From NCBI RefSeq assembly GCF_900112315.1, contig NZ_FOLL01000013.1, forward strand, positions 1 to 64,000: 64,000 nt of DNA, in the 5' to 3' direction. This document shows, one piece after another, positions 18,818 to 26,895 of the stretch. The stretch's first letter is position 1; each line of letters begins with the position of its first letter. Made by a program: the position numbers and the translations under genes. This stretch comes from Parapedobacter composti (GTDB taxonomy: Bacteria > Bacteroidota > Bacteroidia > Sphingobacteriales > Sphingobacteriaceae). The notes beneath the pieces were generated by a model that saw nothing but the letters and a program-made list of their open reading frames with translations, ran no database searches and was not told the origin of the DNA.

Positions 18818-18948
18818 ACCTTTTCGCACGCAGGCCGACAGATTGATTAAACAAACTGGCACGTTTTGTGTTTATGTTTATAAGTTATTAAATTAATTAA
18901 TAAACCCATATAGACATTTATACATTGTTAAACATTAAACGAAAAACC

Positions 18949-19524
18949 ATGAAACGTGTACTTTTATTCTCTGCATTATTTTTAGTGGGAACATTCGCCG
19001 CGAACGCCCAGGAGATCAATAAACCCCAGACAGCCGCCAACGTCGGCATGGCGCCCATACAACAGGGCAATTGGATGGTTGGCGGTAGCTTAGGCAGCCT
19101 GGGATACAGTTTTGAAGGCGAAAATTTCAACATCCGGGTAGAACCCCGTGCAGGATACTTTATATCTGACGGTGTAGCTATCGGTTTGGGGTTGCTCGGG
19201 TCCTTATATACCGCCCCTGAATCTGACGCCGTTTGGGGATATGGCGTAGCGCCGTTCGTACGGTATTATTTCCCCGAAGGCGCAAGCTCCACGGGCCGCT
19301 TTTTCGCGCAAGGTGACGTGGGTATTTCAGGAAGCTCGCCGGGTTCTGGCGCCTCCCTCGCATTGGGTGCAAATGTAGGATACGCACATTTTGTAACAAA
19401 CAGCGTTGCGCTTGAAGTTACCGCTGGATACAATTACAGTAAAGCCACGGTATCCGGATCAACCGGCCAAAATGGCCTGGGCGTCGCACTGGGTTTCCAG
19501 ATTTACCTGCCCGGCCAACGATAG
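18949..19524 (+). CDS. Outer-membrane beta-barrel protein, OmpX/OmpW-like size
   Basis: 191-residue secreted protein, start at ATG 18949 (MKRVLLFSALFLVG). The signal peptide ends at AANAQ. The mature part alternates polar and aromatic or hydrophobic residues in short Gly-rich strands (VRVEPRAGYFISDGVAIGLG-like pattern, FAQGDVGISGSS, LEVTAGYNYSKATV) and ends in ALGFQIYLPGQR. This is the look of an 8-stranded outer-membrane barrel. Ligand and role are unknown. It is flanked by a 131-base AT-rich leader region and a terminator, so it is probably an independent gene inserted between gldA and gldF-gldG. Confidence 0.78.
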   Translation: MKRVLLFSALFLVGTFAANAQEINKPQTAANVGMAPIQQGNWMVGGSLGSLGYSFEGENFNIRVEPRAGYFISDGVAIGLGLLGSLYTAPESDAVWGYGVAPFVRYYFPEGASSTGRFFAQGDVGISGSSPGSGASLALGANVGYAHFVTNSVALEVTAGYNYSKATVSGSTGQNGLGVALGFQIYLPGQR

Positions 19525-19550
19525 GCAATAAATAGGATATTTTTAATGTT

Positions 19551-19588
19551 GAAAGCACGGAAGGCCACTGCCCCGTGCTTTCTCGTTT
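19551..19588 (+). terminator. Rho-independent terminator after the beta-barrel gene
   Basis: A perfect 10-bp stem, GAAAGCACGG at 19551-19560 with CCGTGCTTTC at 19573-19582, and a 12-base loop, followed by a weak T-run (TCGTTT). The stem would also work on the other strand. Confidence 0.75.
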
Positions 19589-19601
19589 AACAACTATTTC
19601 C

Positions 19602-19609
19602 TATTTTCG
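19602..19609 (+). promoter_or_regulatory. -7 box TATTTTCG before gldF-gldG
   Basis: Seven of eight positions fit TAnnTTTG, right after the terminator and 21 bases before the TTG start. It would give the fused gene its own promoter, separate from gldA. Confidence 0.4.
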
Positions 19610-19630
19610 GAGCTTCAAAACGCTACGGAA

Positions 19631-22048
19631 TTGCTAAGCATCTACAGGAAAGAAATCGCCGCTTATTTCAACACACTTACCGGCTATCTGGTCATCGGGC
19701 TGTTCCTGCTGGCCACAGGTCTTCTCCTTTGGGTTTTTCCGGACACCAGTATACTGGCGTATGGTTATACGACAATAGAAAGTTTCTTCCACCTGAGCCC
19801 TTATCTGTTCCTGTTTCTCATACCTGCCATTACCATGCGCACTATTGCGGGCGAAAGAAACGAAGGAACATGGGAACTGCTGCTGACACGCCCCGTCCGC
19901 CTATGGGAAATCGTACTGGGCAAATACCTGGGCAGCATCACCATCGTAGCGCTGGCGCTGGTTCCCACATTACTCTACTATTTATCGGTTTACAGGCTGG
20001 CATTGCCCGTTGGTAATATAGATTCCGGCGCGGTTATCGGTTCATATATCGGTCTGTTTTTACTGGGCGGTGCATTTGCCGCCATCGGCATGTTTGCATC
20101 GGCGCTCACCCGCAATGCTATTGTGGCTTTCTTGATTGCGCTGGCCCTTTCTTTCCTACTGTTTTATGCGTTTGATGCACTGAGCGGTTTACAGCTTTTT
20201 TCGACCTATGCCTATCAGGTGTCCGCGTTAGGCATTCAAGCCCATTATGAAGCCATCAGCCGGGGCGTACTGGACAGCCGTGATTTGGCTTATTTTCTGA
20301 GCATTGCTACGCTGTTTCTCGCGCTGACCCAGTTAACGCTGGCAGCGGACCGCATACCGCGCAAGCATGCTATCCGGCAGGGAATGGCCGTAGTTGCAGG
20401 CATAATACTCATTAACGTATTGGGGCACGGCATTGTCAGCCGCATTGATTTCACCGCCGAAAAACGGTATACGCTTTCTCCCCTATCCAAACAAACCTTG
20501 GCCAGCCTGGGCGCTGCGACCCATGTAACCGTATTCCTTGACGGTGAACTGCCCGCTGGCTTCACCCGGTTGAAAAGGGCTACGACCGATTTGCTCAATG
20601 ACCTCAAAGCACACTCCGGCGGAAAGCTGACATTCAGCTTTGCCAACCCCCTGGACGGTGATACACGGCAACGGCAGGAAAACATGCTGGCATTGGCTGA
20701 ACGCGGGATCAGTCCGACAAACCTGAACGTCCGCACAGCAAGCGGATTTAAGCAGCAATTGATTGTTCCAGCAGCCCTCATCACCGGGGAAGATGTGGAA
20801 ATCCCCGTCAATCTGCTGCAAAACCGTACCGGAGCATCGCATGAACAAGTGTTGAATAATTCCGTCGAGAACCTGGAATATGCCTTTGTGTCGGCCCTGC
20901 GTAACGTCGCCGAAGGCGGACGCCCCTTAGTGGGCTTTACCGAAGGGCACGGCGAATTGAACAATGTACAACTCCAAGGAGCCATTCAAGCCCTGATAAG
21001 CAGTTATGCAGTAGGCTTCGTAAATTTGGACAGCATAAGCCTGGCTGATCTCGGTCAGTTGAGCGCACTTATCGTCGCCAAACCCACCCGCCCCTTTACC
21101 GAGACCGAAAAGTACAAGATAAACCACTTTGTAATGGAAGGAGGAAGCCTGCTCTGGGCCGTTGATCAGTCGACCGCAGATTTAGACAGCCTCCGTACAA
21201 CGGGCGACCAAATTGCGGTGGCGCACCGGCTCAACCTGGACGATCTCTTGTTTACCTACGGCGTCCGGTTCAATTATGATTTGATAGCAGACATGAACTG
21301 CGCACAGATACCGCTGACCGTCGGACACGTGGGCAACCAAACGCAAATAGAACTAGCTCCGTGGCTGTTTTACCCCGTATTGGTGCCCGACACGCCACAC
21401 CCCATGCTTAAAAACTTAGATGGAATCCGCTGCGAATTTGTCGGCACCATCGATACCATCGCCGTTGAAGGCATCCGGAAGACAGTCATCCTGCAATCGT
21501 CGCCCTTTTCGCGGCGGCTCAACATCCCGGCGACCGTATCCCTGCAACTTGCAGGAGAAACGCCCGATCCGGAGCAGTTCAGAAAAAAACCTTACCCAGC
21601 AGCCGTCTTGCTGGAAGGGCGCTTTCCTTCGGTATTCGTAAACCGCCCCGTTCCCACGGGGATACCTGCTTCAATGACTACACCGGAGCGCGGACAGCCG
21701 GCCAAAATGGTCGCCATAGCCGATGGTGACGTATTCAAAGGGCAGGTAAATCCCGCGGACAATTCGCCGTACCCCCTGGGCTGGGATCGCTACACGGAAC
21801 AGCAGTACGGCAACCGCTCCTTCTTGCTGAACGTGATGGATTACCTTACCAACGGGTCGGAGGTGATTGCGCTGCGCGATAAGGAAATCAAGCTCCGCCT
21901 GCTGAACCAAGTGAAAGTCAACAGCGAAAAAACCTTCTGGCAAACACTGAACGTTGCGTTTCCTCCTGTCCTGCTCTTATGCTTCGGCATACTGCAGTAT
22001 TACATCCGCAAGCGCCGCTATGAGCGCGCCATTCAACGCCGTTTATAG
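19631..22048 (+). CDS. Fused GldF-GldG gliding-type ABC transporter permease
   Basis: 805-residue inner-membrane protein joining two proteins that are separate in Flavobacterium. Residues ~1-245 are GldF: six membrane helices (GYLVIGLFLLATGLLLWVF first) with the loop TMRTIAGERNEGTWELLLTRPV. Residues ~250-805 are GldG: one helix near 255-270, the opening RIDFTAEKRYTLSPLSKQTL, a large periplasmic domain with FTEGHGELNN, and a C-terminal helix near 770-788. No stop or frameshift lies at the junction (IPRKHAIRQ). The start is a TTG at 19631 with no better ATG nearby. Its ATPase partner is the upstream gldA. Similar long GldG-family proteins may be common in this order. Confidence 0.85.
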   Translation: MLSIYRKEIAAYFNTLTGYLVIGLFLLATGLLLWVFPDTSILAYGYTTIESFFHLSPYLFLFLIPAITMRTIAGERNEGTWELLLTRPVRLWEIVLGKYLGSITIVALALVPTLLYYLSVYRLALPVGNIDSGAVIGSYIGLFLLGGAFAAIGMFASALTRNAIVAFLIALALSFLLFYAFDALSGLQLFSTYAYQVSALGIQAHYEAISRGVLDSRDLAYFLSIATLFLALTQLTLAADRIPRKHAIRQGMAVVAGIILINVLGHGIVSRIDFTAEKRYTLSPLSKQTLASLGAATHVTVFLDGELPAGFTRLKRATTDLLNDLKAHSGGKLTFSFANPLDGDTRQRQENMLALAERGISPTNLNVRTASGFKQQLIVPAALITGEDVEIPVNLLQNRTGASHEQVLNNSVENLEYAFVSALRNVAEGGRPLVGFTEGHGELNNVQLQGAIQALISSYAVGFVNLDSISLADLGQLSALIVAKPTRPFTETEKYKINHFVMEGGSLLWAVDQSTADLDSLRTTGDQIAVAHRLNLDDLLFTYGVRFNYDLIADMNCAQIPLTVGHVGNQTQIELAPWLFYPVLVPDTPHPMLKNLDGIRCEFVGTIDTIAVEGIRKTVILQSSPFSRRLNIPATVSLQLAGETPDPEQFRKKPYPAAVLLEGRFPSVFVNRPVPTGIPASMTTPERGQPAKMVAIADGDVFKGQVNPADNSPYPLGWDRYTEQQYGNRSFLLNVMDYLTNGSEVIALRDKEIKLRLLNQVKVNSEKTFWQTLNVAFPPVLLLCFGILQYYIRKRRYERAIQRRL

Positions 22049-22076
22049 GCCGTATGCAACCCAACAGGACACAGTG

Positions 22077-23567
22077 TTATTTCATGCTTCCGGTTTCCCT
22101 TAACCGCGTATGCCAACTGAACGCTTCTTCCAGTAGATGCGGGGTATGGCCACCTCTGAGCTGTCGGGCACGATCAAAATACGATTGCAGTGCGTCCCGG
22201 TAATCTGGGTGCACACAATGGTCAATAACAGCTTGGGCACGCTCGCGAGGTGCCAATCCGCGCAAATCTGCTAATCCGATGTCCGTTACCAAAATGTCTA
22301 CATCATGCTCCGTGTGATCGACATGCGAAACCATAGGCAATACATGGGAAATACGGTTATCTTTAGAAGCCGCCTGGCTAACAAAGATGCTTAGGTACGC
22401 ATTCCGCGCAAAATCGCCCGAACCACCGATACCATTCATGATGTTCGTACCGGAAATATGGGTGGAGTTCACGTTACCGTAAATATCAAATTCGATAGCC
22501 GTGTTGATGGCGATTACCCCTAAACGACGGATAAGCCCGGGTGTATTACTGATGTTTTGCGGCCTCAGCACTATCCGATCCTTATATTTTTGCAAATTGC
22601 CGAATACTCGCTCGTAGCAAGGCGCAGACACCGTAATGGATGAAGCCGAGGCAAAACTCATCTTCCCGCTATCTAACAGATCAAACGTGCTGTCTTGCAA
22701 CACTTCCGAAAACATGCGTAAATCATAAAAGTTGCTCTCCCCGAAGCCAGACAGCACTGCGTTGGCAACTTTGCCTATTCCTGCCTGCAAGGGCAGCAAC
22801 CTATCGGTAAGATGGCCCTTCTTGACTTCATTTTCGAAGAACCGCAGCAGATGGCCTGCGATTGCAGTAGTCTTTGCATCTGGCGGCGCAACGTCTGCCG
22901 GACTATCCGGTATGTCGGTAAAGACGATAGCAGCAATTTTATGGATATCCACCGGTATTGACCTCCGGCCTATCCGGTTTTCGGGCGCAACAATGGGGAT
23001 GACATTGCGGTAAGGATAATCATCTGGTTGGAAGATGTCGTGCAAGCCATATATAGACTCCGGCACCGCAGTATTGATTTCAATGATAACCCGCTTAGCC
23101 AAAGCGGCAAACGTAACCGAATTGCCTACCGACGTGGTGGGTACGATGCTGCCATCCGCTTCAATGAAAGCCGCTTCAATTACTGCGATATCCACCGGAG
23201 GTAAGCACCGGTTATGCAGCAATTCAGCACTTTCACTAAGGTGCTGATCAATGAACAACACTTCACCTGCATTGATAGCCGTACGAAGCACGCGGTCTAC
23301 CTGAAAGGGCATACGCTTGGCGAGCGCACCCGCGCTGGCGAGTTTGGCGTCTGTGTCATGTCCTAAGGATGCGCCGGTCATCAACGTAATCTTAATGGCT
23401 TCTTTCGCTGCGCGTTTCGCCAGTGCATCAAGCACCACCTTGCTGTCTCCGGCCTTGGTAAACCCGCTGGCCCCCACCACCATACCGTCTTTAAATAGTT
23501 GCGCTGCTTGCTCAGCCGTGGTCACTTTGTCAAACAGGCTCGCTGCTTTTATTCTTCCGTAAGGCAT
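22077..23567 (-). CDS. Acetyl-CoA hydrolase / succinyl-CoA:acetate CoA-transferase
   Basis: Class I CoA-transferase of 496 residues in the Ach1/AarC/ScpC family, which moves CoA between acetyl-CoA and succinate (or hydrolyses acyl-CoA). It carries MTGASLGHDTD, the conserved MFSEVLQDS with likely catalytic Glu at residue 288, and the C-terminal Gly-rich oxyanion region MNGIGGSGDFARNAYLS. Cytoplasmic and full length. In Bacteroidota it links acetate metabolism to the TCA cycle, and sucD for succinyl-CoA ligase is also in this window. It is divergent from the AraC-type gene, and a perfect inverted repeat sits in the gap between them. Confidence 0.92.
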   Translation of the reverse strand: MPYGRIKAASLFDKVTTAEQAAQLFKDGMVVGASGFTKAGDSKVVLDALAKRAAKEAIKITLMTGASLGHDTDAKLASAGALAKRMPFQVDRVLRTAINAGEVLFIDQHLSESAELLHNRCLPPVDIAVIEAAFIEADGSIVPTTSVGNSVTFAALAKRVIIEINTAVPESIYGLHDIFQPDDYPYRNVIPIVAPENRIGRRSIPVDIHKIAAIVFTDIPDSPADVAPPDAKTTAIAGHLLRFFENEVKKGHLTDRLLPLQAGIGKVANAVLSGFGESNFYDLRMFSEVLQDSTFDLLDSGKMSFASASSITVSAPCYERVFGNLQKYKDRIVLRPQNISNTPGLIRRLGVIAINTAIEFDIYGNVNSTHISGTNIMNGIGGSGDFARNAYLSIFVSQAASKDNRISHVLPMVSHVDHTEHDVDILVTDIGLADLRGLAPRERAQAVIDHCVHPDYRDALQSYFDRARQLRGGHTPHLLEEAFSWHTRLRETGSMK

Positions 23568-23601
23568 ATTAATTGACGTTTAACTGATATCCTATGTTAT
23601 A

Positions 23602-23618
23602 TTACTATACAATAGTAA
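23602..23618. promoter_or_regulatory. Perfect inverted repeat, possible operator
   Basis: TTACTAT-aca-ATAGTAA, a 7-bp perfect dyad with 3-base spacer, 35 bases upstream of the CoA-transferase start in the divergent gap. Size and symmetry suit binding of a dimeric regulator, but the site is AT-rich and may be chance. Confidence 0.35.
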
Positions 23619-23693
23619 ACGTTATATCTCGCCTGAATTTATTACATATGGCCATAATTTTATCCATTTTAGACAAAGAATGACATTTTTCTT

Positions 23694-23701
23694 TAATTTA
23701 G
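23694..23701 (+). promoter_or_regulatory. Possible -7 box TAATTTAG for the AraC-type gene
   Basis: Seven of eight positions fit TAnnTTTG, 23 bases before the ATG at 23725. Confidence 0.3.
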
Positions 23702-23724
23702 CCGCAATTTCACAATAAACCGGA

Positions 23725-24537
23725 ATGGAGAATTACGTAAACAGGTATTACATCACCGAGGTTGACCGTTACCCCGACACCATTTATTGTCATCATGCTG
23801 TGATGGGCGAAAAATTCATCCCCGAACATAGCCACCGTAAAGGCCAATTCCTTTATACGGAAGGTGGTGTAGTGTACCTGAACACACCGGAACAGTCGTA
23901 TTTCCTTCCAGCAAGACACTACATCTGGATTCCCGCAGGAGTGCTGCATAGCATACATCCCAGCACACCAGAAGTAATTATGCGCAACCTGTATTTCCCC
24001 GTAAGCGACTCAGACGATGTATTCTATGCACGAACGGCCATTTATCCGGTGAACGACCTGCTAATGGAGCTGATGATGTTTACGAACCGGTGGAACGGTA
24101 ACATCCGTCCGGAAGACGAAAGCCGGTATAGCATCGCAAAGGCATTCAAAATGCTGCTGCCCGAGCTGGGACGGGATGCCTTGCCCCTCGCCCTGCCCTA
24201 CCCGGATGACCCCCGGTTGGTGAAAATTGTCGATTACCTCGATAAACATATTGCCGACAACCTCGGCTTTAAGCACCTGGCCGACCGCTTCGGCATCAGC
24301 GAGCGTTCGCTCGCCCGCTTATTCCAGAAAGAACTCAACATGTCGTTTATCCAGTATTTTACTATCTTGCGCATGCTGAAAGGCCTGAAACTGCTGCTGG
24401 ACGACAAACTGAGTATTAACGAAGTGGCAACCAAAGTAGGGTACAGCAGCTTGCCCACATTCAGCAATACGTTTACTAAGATCATTGGGGTAAGACCCAG
24501 TGAATACGTGAAACATCGGGGACTATGGTACAGCTAA
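23725..24537 (+). CDS. AraC family transcriptional regulator with cupin sensor domain
   Basis: 270-residue DNA-binding regulator. The N-terminal ~110 residues form a cupin-like sensor (FIPEHSHRKGQFLYTEGGVVYL, HYIWIPAGVLHSIHP), which binds a small ligand in this class. The C-terminal AraC domain (~170-268) has two helix-turn-helix units: GFKHLADRFGISERSLARLF and SINEVATKVGYSSLPTFSNTF, then the family ending GVRPSEYVK. The DUF1080 lipoprotein gene follows after 28 bases in the same direction, so it may be part of the same unit or the target. The divergent CoA-transferase is another possible target. The ligand is unknown; a sugar or sugar derivative is a reasonable guess. Confidence 0.88.
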   Translation: MENYVNRYYITEVDRYPDTIYCHHAVMGEKFIPEHSHRKGQFLYTEGGVVYLNTPEQSYFLPARHYIWIPAGVLHSIHPSTPEVIMRNLYFPVSDSDDVFYARTAIYPVNDLLMELMMFTNRWNGNIRPEDESRYSIAKAFKMLLPELGRDALPLALPYPDDPRLVKIVDYLDKHIADNLGFKHLADRFGISERSLARLFQKELNMSFIQYFTILRMLKGLKLLLDDKLSINEVATKVGYSSLPTFSNTFTKIIGVRPSEYVKHRGLWYS

Positions 24538-24565
24538 ATTGAAAAAGACACCAATTACAACAGCA

Positions 24566-25420
24566 ATGAAAACAACCCTCATCATCGCGGCAACACTGGC
24601 CGCCGCCGTATGCGCGTGCACGAACGCCGCCAAGGAAAGCGAAAGCACCCCACAGTGGATACAGCTCTTCAACGGAAAAGACCTCAACGACTGGACCGTT
24701 AAAATTGCGAAACACGACGTAGGCGAAAACTACGCCAACACGTTCCGGGTGGAAGACGGTCTGCTCAAAGTAAGGTACGACGGCTATACCGACTTCGATT
24801 TTCAATATGGCCACATTCACTATAACACGCCGTTTTCTGCGTATCTTCTCCGCGTGGAGTACCGCTTTATCGGCGAACAAGCTCCCGGTGGCGAAGGCTG
24901 GGCATGGCGCAATAGCGGTGCTATGCTACATGGGCAGGATCCCAAAACAATGCTGAAAGATCAAGATTTCCCCATCTCCATAGAAGGGCAACTGCTCGGT
25001 GGCGATGGCACCAACGAACGTACCACCAGTAATCTCTGTACGCCCGGCACGAACGTGCTGATGGAAACAGATGGCGAGCTGTTTACGCCCCACTGCACCA
25101 GTTCAAGCTCCAAGACCTACCATGGCGACCAGTGGGTTACGGCTGAGTTCCTGGTATTGGCCGACTCCGTGGTACACCACATTCTCGAGGGCGACACGGT
25201 ATTAACATACTATAAACCACAAATCGGCGGTGGTAGCGTATCAAACTTCGACCCAGCTGTAAAACAAGATGGAAAACCATTGAAAAGCGGCTACATCTCG
25301 TTGCAGAGCGAGAGCCATCCCATTGACTTCCGGAAGGTAGAATTACTTAACCTGGAGCCTTACCTACATGATCAGGCAAAGCTTAGGGAAGTGTTGGCCG
25401 GGGCAGGAAATGGCCAGTAA
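24566..25420 (+). CDS. DUF1080 (3-keto-disaccharide hydrolase-like) lipoprotein
   Basis: Predicted lipoprotein of 284 residues from ATG 24566, with the lipidated Cys likely at residue 18 (VCAC). The body is the DUF1080 jelly-roll domain with its typical opening WIQLFNGKDLNDW. The central GGEGWAWRNSGAMLHGQDP and C-terminal SGYISLQSESHPIDFRKVELLNL are also typical. Some DUF1080 members cleave 3-keto-glucosides or -disaccharides; others are uncharacterised, so activity is inferred. A TTG at 24539 is in frame but gives a poorer signal sequence. It is directly downstream of an AraC regulator. Confidence 0.87.
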   Translation: MKTTLIIAATLAAAVCACTNAAKESESTPQWIQLFNGKDLNDWTVKIAKHDVGENYANTFRVEDGLLKVRYDGYTDFDFQYGHIHYNTPFSAYLLRVEYRFIGEQAPGGEGWAWRNSGAMLHGQDPKTMLKDQDFPISIEGQLLGGDGTNERTTSNLCTPGTNVLMETDGELFTPHCTSSSSKTYHGDQWVTAEFLVLADSVVHHILEGDTVLTYYKPQIGGGSVSNFDPAVKQDGKPLKSGYISLQSESHPIDFRKVELLNLEPYLHDQAKLREVLAGAGNGQ

Positions 25421-25916
25421 CCTGCGGCTGTGACCTGCTGTTTTGCTTTCGCGTTGTCAATGATGCCACTCCTTGATAGGTTATCCAGCAGGGTGATGCG
25501 TCTTCGCTAAGATTAGGGAACAGTGTGCAAAAACGCCGGATTTGACTTCGCCCGCAGGGCGTTCGCAAAGCCGGAAATACCCTAAAACCGTCCTGAAATG
25601 CCCTAAAACCGTTCTGAAATGCCGCGGCACCGTACGGGTTTCCGCCGGAAGTGGACGGTTTAAAAGCATTTCCGGGCGGTGAACGCAAGGCACACAGACG
25701 AGCTCATCATTTTGGTAGCTTTCTCCCGACTTTTTACTGACTTTCTCCCCACTGTCTCCCGCCGTATCTTTAGGATTGCTTTGCCCCTGCTTTGCTTTTT
25801 CTTTGGAATTTTGTGGACACGCCGTGGACCAGCCCAAAGCGGACCGTGGGAGACGGGGGAATTTGGTCGGAAGAAAGGGGGTAGTTAAGGTGCTGTTGGC
25901 ATACACGGCAAACAGC
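25421..25916. other. Gene-free region with short repeats
   Basis: About 500 bases between the DUF1080 gene and the terminator next to rpsT. Open frames exist on both strands (for example 25481-25918 minus), but none resembles a known protein and their composition is low-complexity, so I call no gene. It contains three 21-bp tandem units at 25574-25636 and a 13-bp palindrome, CGCCC-GCA-GGGCG, at 25549-25561. It could be a dispersed repeat or the remnant of a lost element. Confidence 0.55.
25574..25636. repeat. 21-bp tandem repeat, three units
   Basis: Units begin at 25574, 25595 and 25616. The first two differ at 2 of 21 positions (GAAATACCCTAAAACCGTCC versus GAAATGCCCTAAAACCGTTC over 20 bases); the third keeps the first 8 bases and the central ACCGT. 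The 21-base period is 7 codons; read on the minus strand the units give HFRTVLG-like heptads. Confidence 0.7.
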
Positions 25917-25949
25917 AAAAGGCCGCCCCGGAAATCGGGGCGGCCTTTT
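25917..25949. terminator. Strong bidirectional terminator beside rpsT
   Basis: Perfect 10-bp GC-rich stem, GGCCGCCCCG (25921-25930) and CGGGGCGGCC (25936-25945), with loop GAAAT. It has four A on the left flank and four T on the right, so it can end transcripts from both sides. It lies 21 bases beyond the rpsT stop. Confidence 0.85.
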
Positions 25950-25970
25950 GCCTTATTATGAGCTGTAGTA

Positions 25971-26225
25971 TTATGACAAGTTATTTACAAACTTAGTAAG
26001 CTTCGATTTATTGTTAGAAGCCTTATTCTTATGGATGACATTTTTCTTGGCCAAACGGTCAAGCATAGATATTACCCGCGGCAACAATGTCTTTGCTTCT
26101 TCCGCGTTGGTTGTGCTGCGCAGTTTCTTGATTGCATTACGCGTAGTCTTTGCCTGATAACGGTTCCTCAGACGCTTCGCAGCGTTAGACCGGATTCTTT
26201 TAATTGCTGATTTATGATTTGCCAT
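25971..26225 (-). CDS. rpsT: 30S ribosomal protein S20
   Basis: Small basic ribosomal protein of 84 residues that binds 16S rRNA in the body of the small subunit. The start [22 protein letters not shown] is the classic S20 N-terminus in its first 16 residues, and the rest is Lys/Arg/Asn/Ala-rich and helical. A textbook Bacteroidota promoter lies upstream at 26263-26293, and a strong terminator downstream, so it is a single-gene unit. Confidence 0.97.
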   Translation of the reverse strand: MANHKSAIKRIRSNAAKRLRNRYQAKTTRNAIKKLRSTTNAEEAKTLLPRVISMLDRLAKKNVIHKNKASNNKSKLTKFVNNLS

Positions 26226-26262
26226 TTATTTAGCTAAAAAATGTTACTCTTTTTTCAGACCG

Positions 26263-26293
26263 CAAAGATACCACCTTTTTTTAATATTCAAAA
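26263..26293 (-). promoter_or_regulatory. rpsT promoter, -33 TTTTG and -7 TATCTTTG
   Basis: On the minus strand TATCTTTG (26270 down to 26263) matches TAnnTTTG exactly, with TTTTG (26293-26289) 18 bases upstream. This is the best full promoter match in the window. The leader to the rpsT ATG is about 30 bases. Confidence 0.7.
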
Positions 26294-26324
26294 CTATTCC
26301 GGCAAAATTTAAGCACTATCCTGC

Positions 26325-26332
26325 TATATTTG
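26325..26332 (+). promoter_or_regulatory. -7 box TATATTTG four bases before trmH-type ATG
   Basis: Exact TAnnTTTG match ending 4 bases before ATG 26337. If transcription starts at the usual distance, the message has no leader. Confidence 0.5.
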
Positions 26333-26336
26333 CCCC

Positions 26337-26888
26337 ATGCAGAAATTATCCATGGAGGAATTGCAGCGGCCGTCTGTCGAGACGTTTAAAGCACAGGACA
26401 AACTTCCTGTGGCATTGGTGCTTGACAATGTACGCAGCATGCACAATGTAGGGTCTGCGTTCCGTACCTCAGATGCCTTTGCGGTGGAACGTATCATACT
26501 TTGCGGAATTACCGGCCGCCCCCCGCACCGTGAAATCGAGAAAACAGCGTTGGGAGCTACCCAATCAGTAACATGGAGCCATGTCGGGGACACTTCGGCG
26601 GCTGTCCGGGACCTCCGCAAGGAAGGCTATCGTATTGTAGCCGTGGAGCAGGCAAAAGGCAGCATCCCCCTTCAGCAATTCAAACCTACAGAAACCGAAA
26701 AATATGCGCTGGTCTTCGGCAACGAAGTGCATGGTGTTTCTGATGACGTGATGGCAAACGTAGACGCCTGTATTGAAATCCCGCAATCAGGCACCAAACA
26801 TTCGTTGAACATCGCCGTTTCAATCGGCATCGTCCTGTGGAGTTTTTATGCTGAGCTGCATTTCCAAAAATCGGCACCAGTAAAATAG
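26337..26888 (+). CDS. TrmH/SpoU family RNA 2'-O-methyltransferase
   Basis: 183-residue SPOUT methyltransferase that uses S-adenosylmethionine to methylate a ribose in tRNA or rRNA. The three SPOUT motifs are present: LVLDNVRSMHNVGSAFRTSDAF (motif 1, with catalytic-type Arg), YALVFGNEVHGVSDDVM (motif 2) and IEIPQSGTKHSLNIAVSIGI (motif 3, knot). It lacks an N-terminal RNA-binding extension, so the target cannot be named. It ends 7 bases from the convergent last sulfatase of the polysaccharide locus, with no visible terminator in between. Confidence 0.9.
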   Translation: MQKLSMEELQRPSVETFKAQDKLPVALVLDNVRSMHNVGSAFRTSDAFAVERIILCGITGRPPHREIEKTALGATQSVTWSHVGDTSAAVRDLRKEGYRIVAVEQAKGSIPLQQFKPTETEKYALVFGNEVHGVSDDVMANVDACIEIPQSGTKHSLNIAVSIGIVLWSFYAELHFQKSAPVK

Positions 26889-26895
26889 CAGCATC

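Noticed and set aside
25679..25888. 69-residue plus-strand open frame with a hydrophobic stretch
   Set aside because: No family resemblance, no promoter box, overlaps the equally doubtful minus-strand frame.
25481..25918. 145-residue minus-strand open frame in the gene-free region
   Set aside because: Low-complexity, contains the 21-bp repeats, runs into the terminator and resembles no known protein.
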